Of a stretch of DNA of 42,180 nt, positions 24,238 through 31,285 are shown one piece after another. The notes beneath the pieces are model-generated. The model searched no databases. It saw nothing but the letters and a program-made list of their open reading frames with translations, and was not told where the DNA came from. This DNA is from Bdellovibrionales bacterium (GTDB lineage Bacteria; Bdellovibrionota; Bdellovibrionia; Bdellovibrionales; UBA1609). The stretch is from contig JAAOIH010000010.1 in the NCBI GenBank assembly GCA_015163875.1, forward strand, positions 1 through 42,180, in the 5' to 3' direction. The number at the start of each line of letters is the position of its first letter. The stretch's first letter is position 1. The translations under genes and the position numbers were made by a program.

Positions 24238-25080
24238 TTAATAAGAGTAAAAACCTTTTCCAGTTTTTTTTCCTAACCAGCCAGCCTCAACATATTTTAC
24301 AAGTAGTGGGCATGGAGAATATTTATTTCCACCAAATTCTTTATTTAATACTTTCATAATAGACAGACAAGTATCTAGTCCAATAAAATCTGCCAAAGCT
24401 AATGGGCCCATTGGTTGGTTTGTTCCAAGTTTCATTCCTAAATCAATGTCTTTAACGCTTGCAACACCTTCGTGAAAAGCATAGATTGCCTCGTTAATCA
24501 TTGGCATTAAAATGCGATTAATAATAAAACCTGGCATATCTTTACTAGACTCTATAAAAACTTTATCTAAACTTTCTGCTAAATTTTTTACTTTTAAAAA
24601 TGTTTCATTGGAGGTTTGCAATGCCTTAATCCCCTCCACTAATTTCATAACTGGAACAGGGTTCATAAAATGCATTCCCATAACTTTATCTGGCCTGTTA
24701 GTTTGTCCTGCAATTTTAGTAATAGATATAGACGAGGTGTTTGAACATAAAATTGTTTTTGGATTACAAATTTTGTCTAATTCTTTAAAAATTTTTAATT
24801 TTAGCTCTGTGTTTTCACTTACTGCCTCGATAACAAAATCACTATCTTTTGCATGGTTTAAATCTTTGACGCAAGTTATTAAAGATAAAATTTTATCTTT
24901 ATCTTTTGTAGAAATTTTTTCTTTTTTAATTAACCTATCACAGCTATTTGCAACAACAGCTAAAGCATTTTTTAAAACTTCGGAGTTTTGGTCAATTAAA
25001 ATAACACTGTGATTTTTTTGTGCCAAAACTTGAGCAATTCCAGCCCCCATCTGTCCAGCACCAATAATAGAAATATTCAT
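24238..25080 (-). CDS. hbd: 3-hydroxybutyryl-CoA dehydrogenase
   Basis: This 280-residue single-domain 3-hydroxyacyl-CoA dehydrogenase has the NAD-binding GAGQMGAGIAQ at 7-17. The catalytic His lies in MHFMNPVPVMKLVE, with SNTSSISI just before. The C-terminal dimer domain includes RILMPMINEAI and the ending GKKTGKGFYSY. It interconverts 3-hydroxyacyl-CoA and 3-oxoacyl-CoA in butyrate, PHB or fatty-acid pathways. No thiolase or crotonase genes are adjacent. It converges with the PQ-loop gene, with four nt between stop codons. Confidence 0.94.
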   Translation of the reverse strand: MNISIIGAGQMGAGIAQVLAQKNHSVILIDQNSEVLKNALAVVANSCDRLIKKEKISTKDKDKILSLITCVKDLNHAKDSDFVIEAVSENTELKLKIFKELDKICNPKTILCSNTSSISITKIAGQTNRPDKVMGMHFMNPVPVMKLVEGIKALQTSNETFLKVKNLAESLDKVFIESSKDMPGFIINRILMPMINEAIYAFHEGVASVKDIDLGMKLGTNQPMGPLALADFIGLDTCLSIMKVLNKEFGGNKYSPCPLLVKYVEAGWLGKKTGKGFYSY

Positions 25081-25095
25081 AATAATTTTTTTAAT

Positions 25096-25851
25096 TTATT
25101 TTAAATTATCACCTATGCAAGTATCTTTAAACAAATGTCTGTACGGTATGCTAAAACTTCCTAAAAATCCATTAGCCACTCCATCCCTATTTATTTGTTG
25201 TGAAGTTGTGCAATAATTGTTTATAGAACATCTGCTTGGGTTATCTGTGCAATAACATTTACTGTTAACATATTCTATGTTGCCAGTTATAGTGCGTGAT
25301 GATGTTCGCGCTCCGCTTAAAATAATATATCCAAAATTGTCTTTAAAATAAAGTTTAAAATTTTTAACACAACCCCTTGCTGGATTTAATGTTATATGAG
25401 GGGCCTCGCCTCTCAAAAATGGTGGGTTTCTATAATGAGTAAACACAGAAGCAAAAGATCCTGGTTTGCTATCATTTACTATTATATTAATAGACCCGTT
25501 CTGAAAATATCCAGCGTCTGTGCCATTTGCAATATCGTTTGGTCTATACTCTATGTTTCCATTAAAATTAACTACATTAATGAATCCAAAAGTACTTTGA
25601 TTGGGCTCCATAGCAGCTGACATAAATCCAACTACAGCATCTTGAAAGTTTGCAAATTGGTATTGACCAATACCTCCCCTAAATTCATTTATAGGTATCG
25701 ACACACGCTTGCCGCGGCTTGAAAAAGTTGCTCCGCCATTTCCAGGGACATTTCCAGGGACATTTCCAGGGCCAGAACCAGAGCCGCCAGGGTCACTTCC
25801 ACAAGATAATTGTGTTAATGTAATAATTGTTAAAAATATATTTTTTATCAT
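25096..25851 (-). CDS. Lipoprotein of unknown function
   Basis: I start at ATG 25851, which has GAGGTG five nt upstream and gives a lipoprotein signal with a probable lipidated Cys at residue 17 (LTQLSCGS). The mature protein begins with a Gly/Pro/Asn-rich linker (GNVPGNVPGNGG) encoded by 12-bp repeats. A mostly beta-strand-like body follows with a cluster of cysteines (CYCTDNPSRC). I do not recognise the family. It is divergent from the unknown gene at 25953 and 16 nt upstream of hbd. Confidence 0.7.
   Translation of the reverse strand: MIKNIFLTIITLTQLSCGSDPGGSGSGPGNVPGNVPGNGGATFSSRGKRVSIPINEFRGGIGQYQFANFQDAVVGFMSAAMEPNQSTFGFINVVNFNGNIEYRPNDIANGTDAGYFQNGSINIIVNDSKPGSFASVFTHYRNPPFLRGEAPHITLNPARGCVKNFKLYFKDNFGYIILSGARTSSRTITGNIEYVNSKCYCTDNPSRCSINNYCTTSQQINRDGVANGFLGSFSIPYRHLFKDTCIGDNLK
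25741..25773 (-). repeat. 12-bp tandem repeat in lipoprotein linker
   Basis: TCCAGGGACATT occurs at 25741-25752 and 25753-25764, followed by a partial copy. On the minus strand it encodes repeats of GNVP just after the lipidated Cys. It is in frame. Confidence 0.85.
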
Positions 25852-25952
25852 AAAGCACCTCATTAAATATAAAATTACATTAAGAAAAAATAAAGTCAAA
25901 ATATAAACATTTCTCTTCACATAAGTCCAAAGAAGTTCTATTCTAAAAGAGC

Positions 25953-26369
25953 ATGACAAAAAATTTTACACGACCAGAGGCTGCCATTGATGGCGATGCA
26001 TTATTTCAAGATCTTCCTCTTGCTGTAGGATTGTATGATGCAATGTTAAGTTTAAGAACTCAAGATGACATTAATCCTTCTGAATTTCAAAACTATGCAG
26101 AAAACAGAGAAGTTAGTATAGAAGAGCCCACCGAAATTTGGAGATCAATGAGTGGAGAGCAAGATATTTTAGTTAGCTTTATTAAAGATTATTCTTTAGA
26201 CAGTCCAACAAAACAATTTTGGTATATTGCTGTAACTTTAGAGGATTCTGAAACTCAATCACATACTTTGTTATTTTCTTTTCCAACTCAGGATAAAAAT
26301 CTAGTTCAAAGATATCAAAATGGCGAGCAGCTTAATGTTGAAGATGTAGAAAGAGAAGACAGTCATTAA
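25953..26369 (+). CDS. Acidic protein of unknown function
   Basis: This 138-residue soluble, strongly acidic protein has no signal peptide or membrane segment. Visible segments are DLPLAVGLYDAMLSLR and FWYIAVTLED. I know no family for it. Only a weak AGAG site precedes the ATG. It stands alone between a divergent lipoprotein gene and a convergent small gene. Confidence 0.55.
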   Translation: MTKNFTRPEAAIDGDALFQDLPLAVGLYDAMLSLRTQDDINPSEFQNYAENREVSIEEPTEIWRSMSGEQDILVSFIKDYSLDSPTKQFWYIAVTLEDSETQSHTLLFSFPTQDKNLVQRYQNGEQLNVEDVEREDSH

Positions 26370-26392
26370 CCTAATTGGTTATTATAAAAATA

Positions 26393-26644
26393 TTAAGATT
26401 TTTTTATTAAAATTAACATCTCTTCTGTTAAAAAACTTACTTGAGATTGTGAGTGTTTTAATTGATGCAAAGAGTTTCTTAAAACAAAAAGTAATTCTTC
26501 TACAGAGCATTTTTGTGGGTTAAGTGTGTCTTTAAAATAATTTAAATTATTATTTTGCTCATCTTGAGTGCTTAAAAATTTTTCCTCTTCGGAAAAATTT
26601 AAAACATTTTCTTGTGATACTACCAACGATAATTTAGACACCAT
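26393..26644 (-). CDS. Small protein of unknown function
   Basis: This 83-residue protein starts at ATG 26644, preceded closely by AGGAG; a TTG at 26656 could add four residues. It is predicted helical, with an acidic Asn/Gln-rich middle and a C-terminal LHQLKHSQSQVSFLTEEML helix. I recognise no family. It converges with the acidic-protein gene. The short length makes it less certain than its neighbours. Confidence 0.4.
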   Translation of the reverse strand: MVSKLSLVVSQENVLNFSEEEKFLSTQDEQNNNLNYFKDTLNPQKCSVEELLFVLRNSLHQLKHSQSQVSFLTEEMLILIKKS

Positions 26645-26677
26645 AACTCCTAGCAAGCCTAGCTTAGTATTAATTTA

Positions 26678-26702
26678 AAGATTATAAAACTTAAATAATC
26701 TT
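26678..26702. terminator. Possible weak stem-loop after the matrixin gene
   Basis: AAGATTAT (26678-26685) pairs with ATAATCTT (26695-26702) across a 9-nt loop. It lies 41 nt after the stop codon of the matrixin gene. The stem is AT-rich and no strong T-run follows. Confidence 0.3.
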
Positions 26703-26742
26703 ACAATTTATATATCAAGTCTTGTGCCAAAAGTTGGATCAA

Positions 26743-27387
26743 TTAGTTATACTCACATTTTAAGGATTCTTTATCAATATTTGCCAGTTTACGCCTCTGT
26801 GGCTGTGCTCCACGGCCTAGAGACTTCTTCATTGTGCTTTTTGGATCACTTGTAATATGCTGTAATCCAACAGAATGCAGTAATTCATGAATATATAATG
26901 AATGTAAGTCTAATTTATTTGAATCAGGATTGTTCAAAAAAAAGTCAAAATCAGTAGAATTGATTATAATATCCACCTCTTTTAAAGATGTCCCCCTTCT
27001 TCTGGTTCTAGTAACTGCCTGTTTTAGTGATTGTGATTTTGGCCATCCTGTAGAAATCCAGTAAATACTGGACTTATTATCTTTTGGAAAAATCCCCTTT
27101 TTTGCCCAGTTATTTTGCCATTTATTTGAGGGCTGAACTCCAGGAACAAAGTTAAAAATTTCTTTTCCATATTGTGAATGAATAGATTGTATTGCAGCTA
27201 ACACAGATTCGCGTTGAATGTCACTTGTGGAGTCGTCCATAAATAAATTTAATGGCAAAGACTCCCATGCAACTCTGTGATTTTTATATTGCAAAAAATT
27301 ACAAGGCTCCTCTGGTGATGACAGAAGTCCATCTAAACATGAGCTTAAAAAAACACTACATATTAATAGTATAAAAATATTTTTCAT
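26743..27387 (-). CDS. Matrixin-type zinc metalloprotease lipoprotein
   Basis: From ATG 27387 the protein has 214 residues with a clear lipoprotein signal (C17 in FLSSC). An upstream ATG at 27426 would bury the signal and is rejected. The zinc motif HELLHSVGLQH gives ligands H167, H171 and H177 with catalytic E168, and M186 is the Met-turn. This is the M10 metzincin pattern. Such enzymes cleave extracellular protein, and a lipid-anchored form would act at the outer membrane or periplasm. There is no visible prodomain or cysteine switch. The gene is divergent from the unknown gene at 27597. Confidence 0.88.
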   Translation of the reverse strand: MKNIFILLICSVFLSSCLDGLLSSPEEPCNFLQYKNHRVAWESLPLNLFMDDSTSDIQRESVLAAIQSIHSQYGKEIFNFVPGVQPSNKWQNNWAKKGIFPKDNKSSIYWISTGWPKSQSLKQAVTRTRRRGTSLKEVDIIINSTDFDFFLNNPDSNKLDLHSLYIHELLHSVGLQHITSDPKSTMKKSLGRGAQPQRRKLANIDKESLKCEYN

Positions 27388-27453
27388 ATTAAAAAAATTA
27401 TCGGCTATTATATGCCTTCTAAACATTGTACTTAGTCACTACTTTTATGATTT

Positions 27454-27472
27454 TTGTACAATAATTATACAA
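27454..27472. promoter_or_regulatory. Imperfect 19-bp palindrome in a divergent promoter region
   Basis: TTGTACAATAATTATACAA is symmetrical apart from one mismatched pair. It lies 7 nt from the stronger inverted repeat at 27479-27514, between the divergent matrixin and unknown genes. It could be an operator. Confidence 0.4.
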
Positions 27473-27478
27473 CAATGC

Positions 27479-27514
27479 AACTTAGTAACATATTACACAA
27501 TATATTACTAAGTT
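27479..27514. promoter_or_regulatory. Long inverted repeat in a divergent promoter region
   Basis: AACTTAGTAA (27479-27488) is the perfect complement of TTACTAAGTT (27505-27514). Inside, ATATT pairs with AATAT around an ACAC loop, with a single mismatch between the two stems. The full 36-bp element lies between the divergent matrixin gene and the unknown gene at 27597. It could be a regulator binding site or an mRNA hairpin in the leader of the latter. Confidence 0.55.
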
Positions 27515-27596
27515 ATTTGTATTGCTTTGAAACTAAAGCTTAAGAGAAGTTTATAAATGTCGATAGAATTCTCAAGGATTAATAAGGAACAAAAAT

Positions 27597-28136
27597 ATGA
27601 AAACATCAACTGCTATAAACGAAAGCTCAGAAAAAATTACAGAAAAAAACCCTGCAGAAAATAAAAATATACTACTAAACTTTGTAAGCAAAGCTGACGG
27701 GTTAAACATTAAGCAGCAAACTAGTGATTATGTTATTATAGAACAAAACGAAGATAGAAGTTTTTTAAAAGTTTTTTTTAACAATATTAGCTGCATTACT
27801 TTTTCTAAAAAAGAGCAGGGTGAGTGTTATATACAGTTAAATTTTATAAATAATACCAAGTGTATTTTAACTAATGGATTAATTGGATTTGCTCCAATAA
27901 AAAGTATTTTACTTGATAAAAACTCATTGCCAGAGATTGTTTCAAGTATTGATTTATTAAATATAATAGAGGCGTTTGAAGACAGCCTTCGTAACTCTGG
28001 CGAGTCAGAAGATTTTTTATTTTTAAGCCAAGTTTATCACTCTGTATTAAATGGAGGAAAAAATATTGGAATAGAATGGAATTTTCATATTCCACATTTT
28101 CATAGCTTGGGCCTTAGCTCTCAAGTTTTAAATTAA
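27597..28136 (+). CDS. Protein of unknown function (179 residues)
   Basis: I do not recognise this protein. It has a good AAGGA ribosome site before the ATG, no signal peptide and no membrane helix. The N-terminal 30 residues are polar and Glu/Lys/Asn-rich. The middle is strand-rich (YVIIEQNEDRSFLKVFF), and the C-terminal half is helical, ending in a His/Phe-rich stretch (WNFHIPHFHSLGL). Its last 23 nt overlap the convergent mtaD gene. The upstream leader contains two inverted repeats. Confidence 0.65.
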   Translation: MKTSTAINESSEKITEKNPAENKNILLNFVSKADGLNIKQQTSDYVIIEQNEDRSFLKVFFNNISCITFSKKEQGECYIQLNFINNTKCILTNGLIGFAPIKSILLDKNSLPEIVSSIDLLNIIEAFEDSLRNSGESEDFLFLSQVYHSVLNGGKNIGIEWNFHIPHFHSLGLSSQVLN

Positions 28137-29478
28137 CAGCGTTTTTAATTTTTGATTGCATTTGTTCGACTTTAGAAAAAATTTTATTTTTATCTATATT
28201 AAAAATTTCATTTTTATATTTAATAACTTTTGCTCCGCACATAACAAAATCAACCTCTAGTCCAGAGGCAGAATATACTAAGTGACTAATTAAATTTTCT
28301 AAAGGCCTTAAGTGTGGATAATTAATATCTAATGCAATAATGTCTGCAAATTTTCCTGGCTCTAAACTTCCCAAATTATCTTCTTGTCCAATGGCCTGTG
28401 CAGCGCCGTATGTTACCATGTTTAATAATGCCTCTGAACTTGCACTTAAGTTTTCTACATCTTGTAATTTATGTAACTTGCCTGCAGTGTCTAGCTCGCC
28501 CCACAAATTTAAATTATTATTACTTGCGGCTCCATCAGTGCCTAAGCCTACAAAAATATTAGCTTCTAATAATTTTGACAAAGGAGCTCTTCCTGAGCCT
28601 AGCTTCATATTTGATTCTGGATTATGAGACACAGAAGTTTTTGTATTTTTTAAAATTTGAATATCATTGTCAGATAAATGTACACAATGAACAAACAAAG
28701 AATTTTTTCCAGTTAAACCTAAGCTATCTAATCTTTCTACTGGGCTAAGTCCGTATTTTTTTTTAGAGTCTGCAACTTCTTGCTCTGTTTCTGATACATG
28801 AATAAACAAAGGAATATTGTTTATTTTAGAGTAGCCAGAAACTTCTGATAATAAATTATCATCACAAGTATATGGAGCGTGTGGGGCAAGGCAGGCATTA
28901 ATTCGGTTATTATTTTTATATATTTCTTTTAGCTCTTCGACTTTTTCTACCCAGCCTTCTCTGCCGTTGTTTATTGCTTCTCCTAAAAAAGCTCGCAGGC
29001 CAATTTTGTCAAAAACTTTGGCCGCTTCTTTTTGATAAAAATACATATCACAAGCTGTTGTTGTTCCGTTTTGAATTAATTCAAATAACGCAAGCTCTAC
29101 ACCTAGTGTTACAAAATCTTTGTCTACAATTTTTTCTTCTAATGGCAAAATATATTTAAACAGCCAGTCTTGAAAAGATAAGTCATTTGCAAGTCCTCTA
29201 AATAAAGACATTGCTAAATGAGTGTGGGTATTAATTAACCCTGGCATTACAACATGGTGGTTTAGCTCAATAATACTTGTATCTAGTACATTGTTTTTTT
29301 TTTTAATAACTTCAAACTCTTTGGTGGAATAAATATTTTTAATTTTGTCTTTTTCTAGTTCAACAACTTTGTCTTTTTCTAAAAAAGCTTTTCCGCCTTT
29401 CATTGATAAAAAATTAGAGCAAACTAAATATTTTGTTAAAGAAAAATTATTTTGCTCTTTGTTTTTAATGTCTGACAT
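28114..29478 (-). CDS. mtaD: 5-methylthioadenosine/S-adenosylhomocysteine deaminase
   Basis: This 454-residue amidohydrolase of the MtaD/ATZ-TRZ group has metal ligands H85 and H87 in NTHTH. Further active-site motifs are APHAPYTCDD, IHVSETEQEV and GTDGAASNNNLN. The family deaminates methylthioadenosine or S-adenosylhomocysteine to the inosine form, although some members act on other purine bases. An AGGAGA site precedes the ATG. The purine nucleoside phosphorylase gene is directly upstream on the same strand, which supports a role in salvage of methylated nucleosides. Its 3' end overlaps the convergent gene by 23 nt. Confidence 0.9.
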   Translation of the reverse strand: MSDIKNKEQNNFSLTKYLVCSNFLSMKGGKAFLEKDKVVELEKDKIKNIYSTKEFEVIKKKNNVLDTSIIELNHHVVMPGLINTHTHLAMSLFRGLANDLSFQDWLFKYILPLEEKIVDKDFVTLGVELALFELIQNGTTTACDMYFYQKEAAKVFDKIGLRAFLGEAINNGREGWVEKVEELKEIYKNNNRINACLAPHAPYTCDDNLLSEVSGYSKINNIPLFIHVSETEQEVADSKKKYGLSPVERLDSLGLTGKNSLFVHCVHLSDNDIQILKNTKTSVSHNPESNMKLGSGRAPLSKLLEANIFVGLGTDGAASNNNLNLWGELDTAGKLHKLQDVENLSASSEALLNMVTYGAAQAIGQEDNLGSLEPGKFADIIALDINYPHLRPLENLISHLVYSASGLEVDFVMCGAKVIKYKNEIFNIDKNKIFSKVEQMQSKIKNAVNLKLES

Positions 29479-29499
29479 AAAACTTCTCCTAAAGCTGCT

Positions 29500-29571
29500 T
29501 GTGTATTTTGTTGTGTATTTTGTTGTTTATTGTGTTGTTTATTGTGTTGTGTATTTTGTTGTGTATTTTGT
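29500..29571. repeat. Six-unit 12-bp tandem repeat, pattern AABBAA
   Basis: The spacer between pnp and mtaD is filled with six contiguous 12-bp units. Units 1, 2, 5 and 6 are TGTGTATTTTGT; units 3 and 4 are TGTTTATTGTGT. The array ends at 29571, inside the stop codon of the phosphorylase gene. The order A-A-B-B-A-A suggests stepwise duplication. Length changes here would alter the distance between two genes of one operon. Confidence 0.97.
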
Positions 29572-30419
29572 TACACCAAATTTACTAAGGCATTTAAAAT
29601 TTTATGTGCAGATTTTTTAGATGCCTCTATTACCATATTATGGTCTAGTGCTTTTCCGTCTCCTAAGCCGCAGCCCAAATTACTAATTAGCGAAACTCCT
29701 GCAACTTTAACTCCTATGTGATTAAGGGCTATGCTTTCCCACACAGTGGACATTCCTACTGCATGCAAGTTCCACAAAGCAAATAATTTTACCTCTGCTG
29801 GAGTTTCAAAAGTTGGCCCGCTTAATCCTAAATATATTCCGCTATTAACTTCTAAGTTTTCTTTTAAAAGTGAGTCTTTCATTTTTTTAGTTAGATCTTT
29901 GTCGTAGGCAGAGCTTAAGTCTAAAAATCTTGGCCCTAATTCTGTTCCATTTTTATCAACTGGGTTTGGTCCATACAAAGGGTTTTTTCCAGTTAAATTA
30001 ACATGATCATTAATTAACATTACAGAGCCTACAGAAAACTTTTCTGTTAATCCTCCTGCTGCATTAGTTAAAATAAATTTTTTAGTTCCAGACATTGCAG
30101 GGCCTGTAACAGTTTTAACTACAAGCTTTGGATCTAAGCCCTCGTAGCCATGAAGTCTTCCAACTTGTATACAAATGGAGGTTTTTGTTTTGCAGTTTTC
30201 AAAATAGTAATAAGACCCACCGTGCCCCTCTACAGAGGTTGCGCATAGGCCTGGAACTTTAGAAAAATCTAGTACTAGTTTTTCTTTCCACACATCAGAA
30301 AAGCTGTTTTCTTTTTTTAAGCTATTAATAGCATCGCCATAGCCTGAGCCCAGAACAAAATGAAATTCTGGAACGCTAATATTAATTTTTTTATATTCTG
30401 ATTTAAAAAATGTATCCAT
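29571..30419 (-). CDS. punA: Purine nucleoside phosphorylase (trimeric class)
   Basis: This 282-residue enzyme splits purine nucleosides with phosphate to a base and ribose 1-phosphate. Typical motifs of the trimeric PNP/MTAP family are present: GSGYGD, GHGGSYYYF, GRLHGYEG, TNAAGGLTEKF, LSGPTFETPAE, AVGMSTVWE and SLISNLGCG. Trp replaces the usual Pro in the STVPE motif. The conserved Asn (SN) in the base site suggests 6-oxopurine specificity. It starts the pair with mtaD and follows the single-TM unknown gene by 40 nt. No clear Shine-Dalgarno site. Confidence 0.93.
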   Translation of the reverse strand: MDTFFKSEYKKINISVPEFHFVLGSGYGDAINSLKKENSFSDVWKEKLVLDFSKVPGLCATSVEGHGGSYYYFENCKTKTSICIQVGRLHGYEGLDPKLVVKTVTGPAMSGTKKFILTNAAGGLTEKFSVGSVMLINDHVNLTGKNPLYGPNPVDKNGTELGPRFLDLSSAYDKDLTKKMKDSLLKENLEVNSGIYLGLSGPTFETPAEVKLFALWNLHAVGMSTVWESIALNHIGVKVAGVSLISNLGCGLGDGKALDHNMVIEASKKSAHKILNALVNLV

Positions 30420-30459
30420 AACTAAAGGTTATATAATACATTTCAAAGATTTAATCAAT

Positions 30460-31152
30460 TTATAAACGGTTTTTATCAAATTTTAAAGATTGTAGGTTTC
30501 CCTTCCAGTTTAGATAAATAATAACCTTACCCAAAATATTTTTTTTTTTATCTAACAAAGAGTAGATTTTTTTATTTTTATTACTGTAGATTAAATTTAA
30601 TGACGAAAATTTTAATTTCCATAAATTTTTATGTTTTTTTAAAAATCTAGGCGCGCTAGACACTCTAATAGCTTTTCCATTAGACGAAAATGAAGCAATA
30701 AAATTACCGTCTGTTTTTAATGTGTACCAGCCGTTTAAAGTGCCAAAATTAAAGCTCTCAATTGTATTTGGAAGTTTTGCAACACTTGCAACGCCTCGCT
30801 TTGATCCATTTAAATAAGTTTCAATGCTTGCCAAGCTTCTGCTTATAGTGCTTGCCAGTCCCCTGTTATTTTTATTGTCTGCTGAAGAAAACCACATTGA
30901 TTGTGCCGCAAGAGTTAAAACAAACATTCCTAATAAAGTAGAAATAACACGACCACCTAAAATAGATTTAAATTTTTCGTCTGCGTTTAAGGCTTTTTGA
31001 ATACTTGTTAGTTTTGGGCCCGGAAAAGAAACTATTTTTTCTGATTCTTTTTTAGAGCTAGACTTATCTTCAACTTTTAAAGTTGGGTTAGAAATATCTT
31101 TTAGTTTATTTACTTTATCTTGAAAATCTATAATATTATTTTTATTGCTCAT
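30460..31152 (-). CDS. Single-pass membrane protein of unknown function
   Basis: The 230 residues form a polar Lys/Ser-rich cytoplasmic part (1-65), one membrane helix at about 66-87 (GRVISTLLGMFVLTLAAQ), and a basic outer part with several strand-like segments (TLNGWYTLKTDGNFIASF). This is the layout of an anti-sigma-factor-like or envelope protein, but I see no zinc-binding anti-sigma motif. I recognise no family. It lies between aconitase and purine nucleoside phosphorylase on the same strand. Confidence 0.6.
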   Translation of the reverse strand: MSNKNNIIDFQDKVNKLKDISNPTLKVEDKSSSKKESEKIVSFPGPKLTSIQKALNADEKFKSILGGRVISTLLGMFVLTLAAQSMWFSSADNKNNRGLASTISRSLASIETYLNGSKRGVASVAKLPNTIESFNFGTLNGWYTLKTDGNFIASFSSNGKAIRVSSAPRFLKKHKNLWKLKFSSLNLIYSNKNKKIYSLLDKKKNILGKVIIYLNWKGNLQSLKFDKNRL

Positions 31153-31224
31153 GCAAGTTATAACGGAACAAGCAAAAATAATCTAAACTAGAATTTGGAA
31201 ATTCTAGCCTATGGCCTATACAAA

Positions 31225-31285
31225 AAATAAATTAGTTTCGAAAATAGTTTAATTTAGCAAATAAATTAGTTTCGCAAATAGTTTA
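31225..31285. repeat. 27-bp direct repeat spanning the aconitase stop
   Basis: Two 27-bp copies (31225-31251 and 31259-31285) differ at one base; the shared start is AAATAAATTAGTTTCG. The period is 34 bp. The right copy contains the last codons and stop of aconitase; the left lies just past it. Confidence 0.92.
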
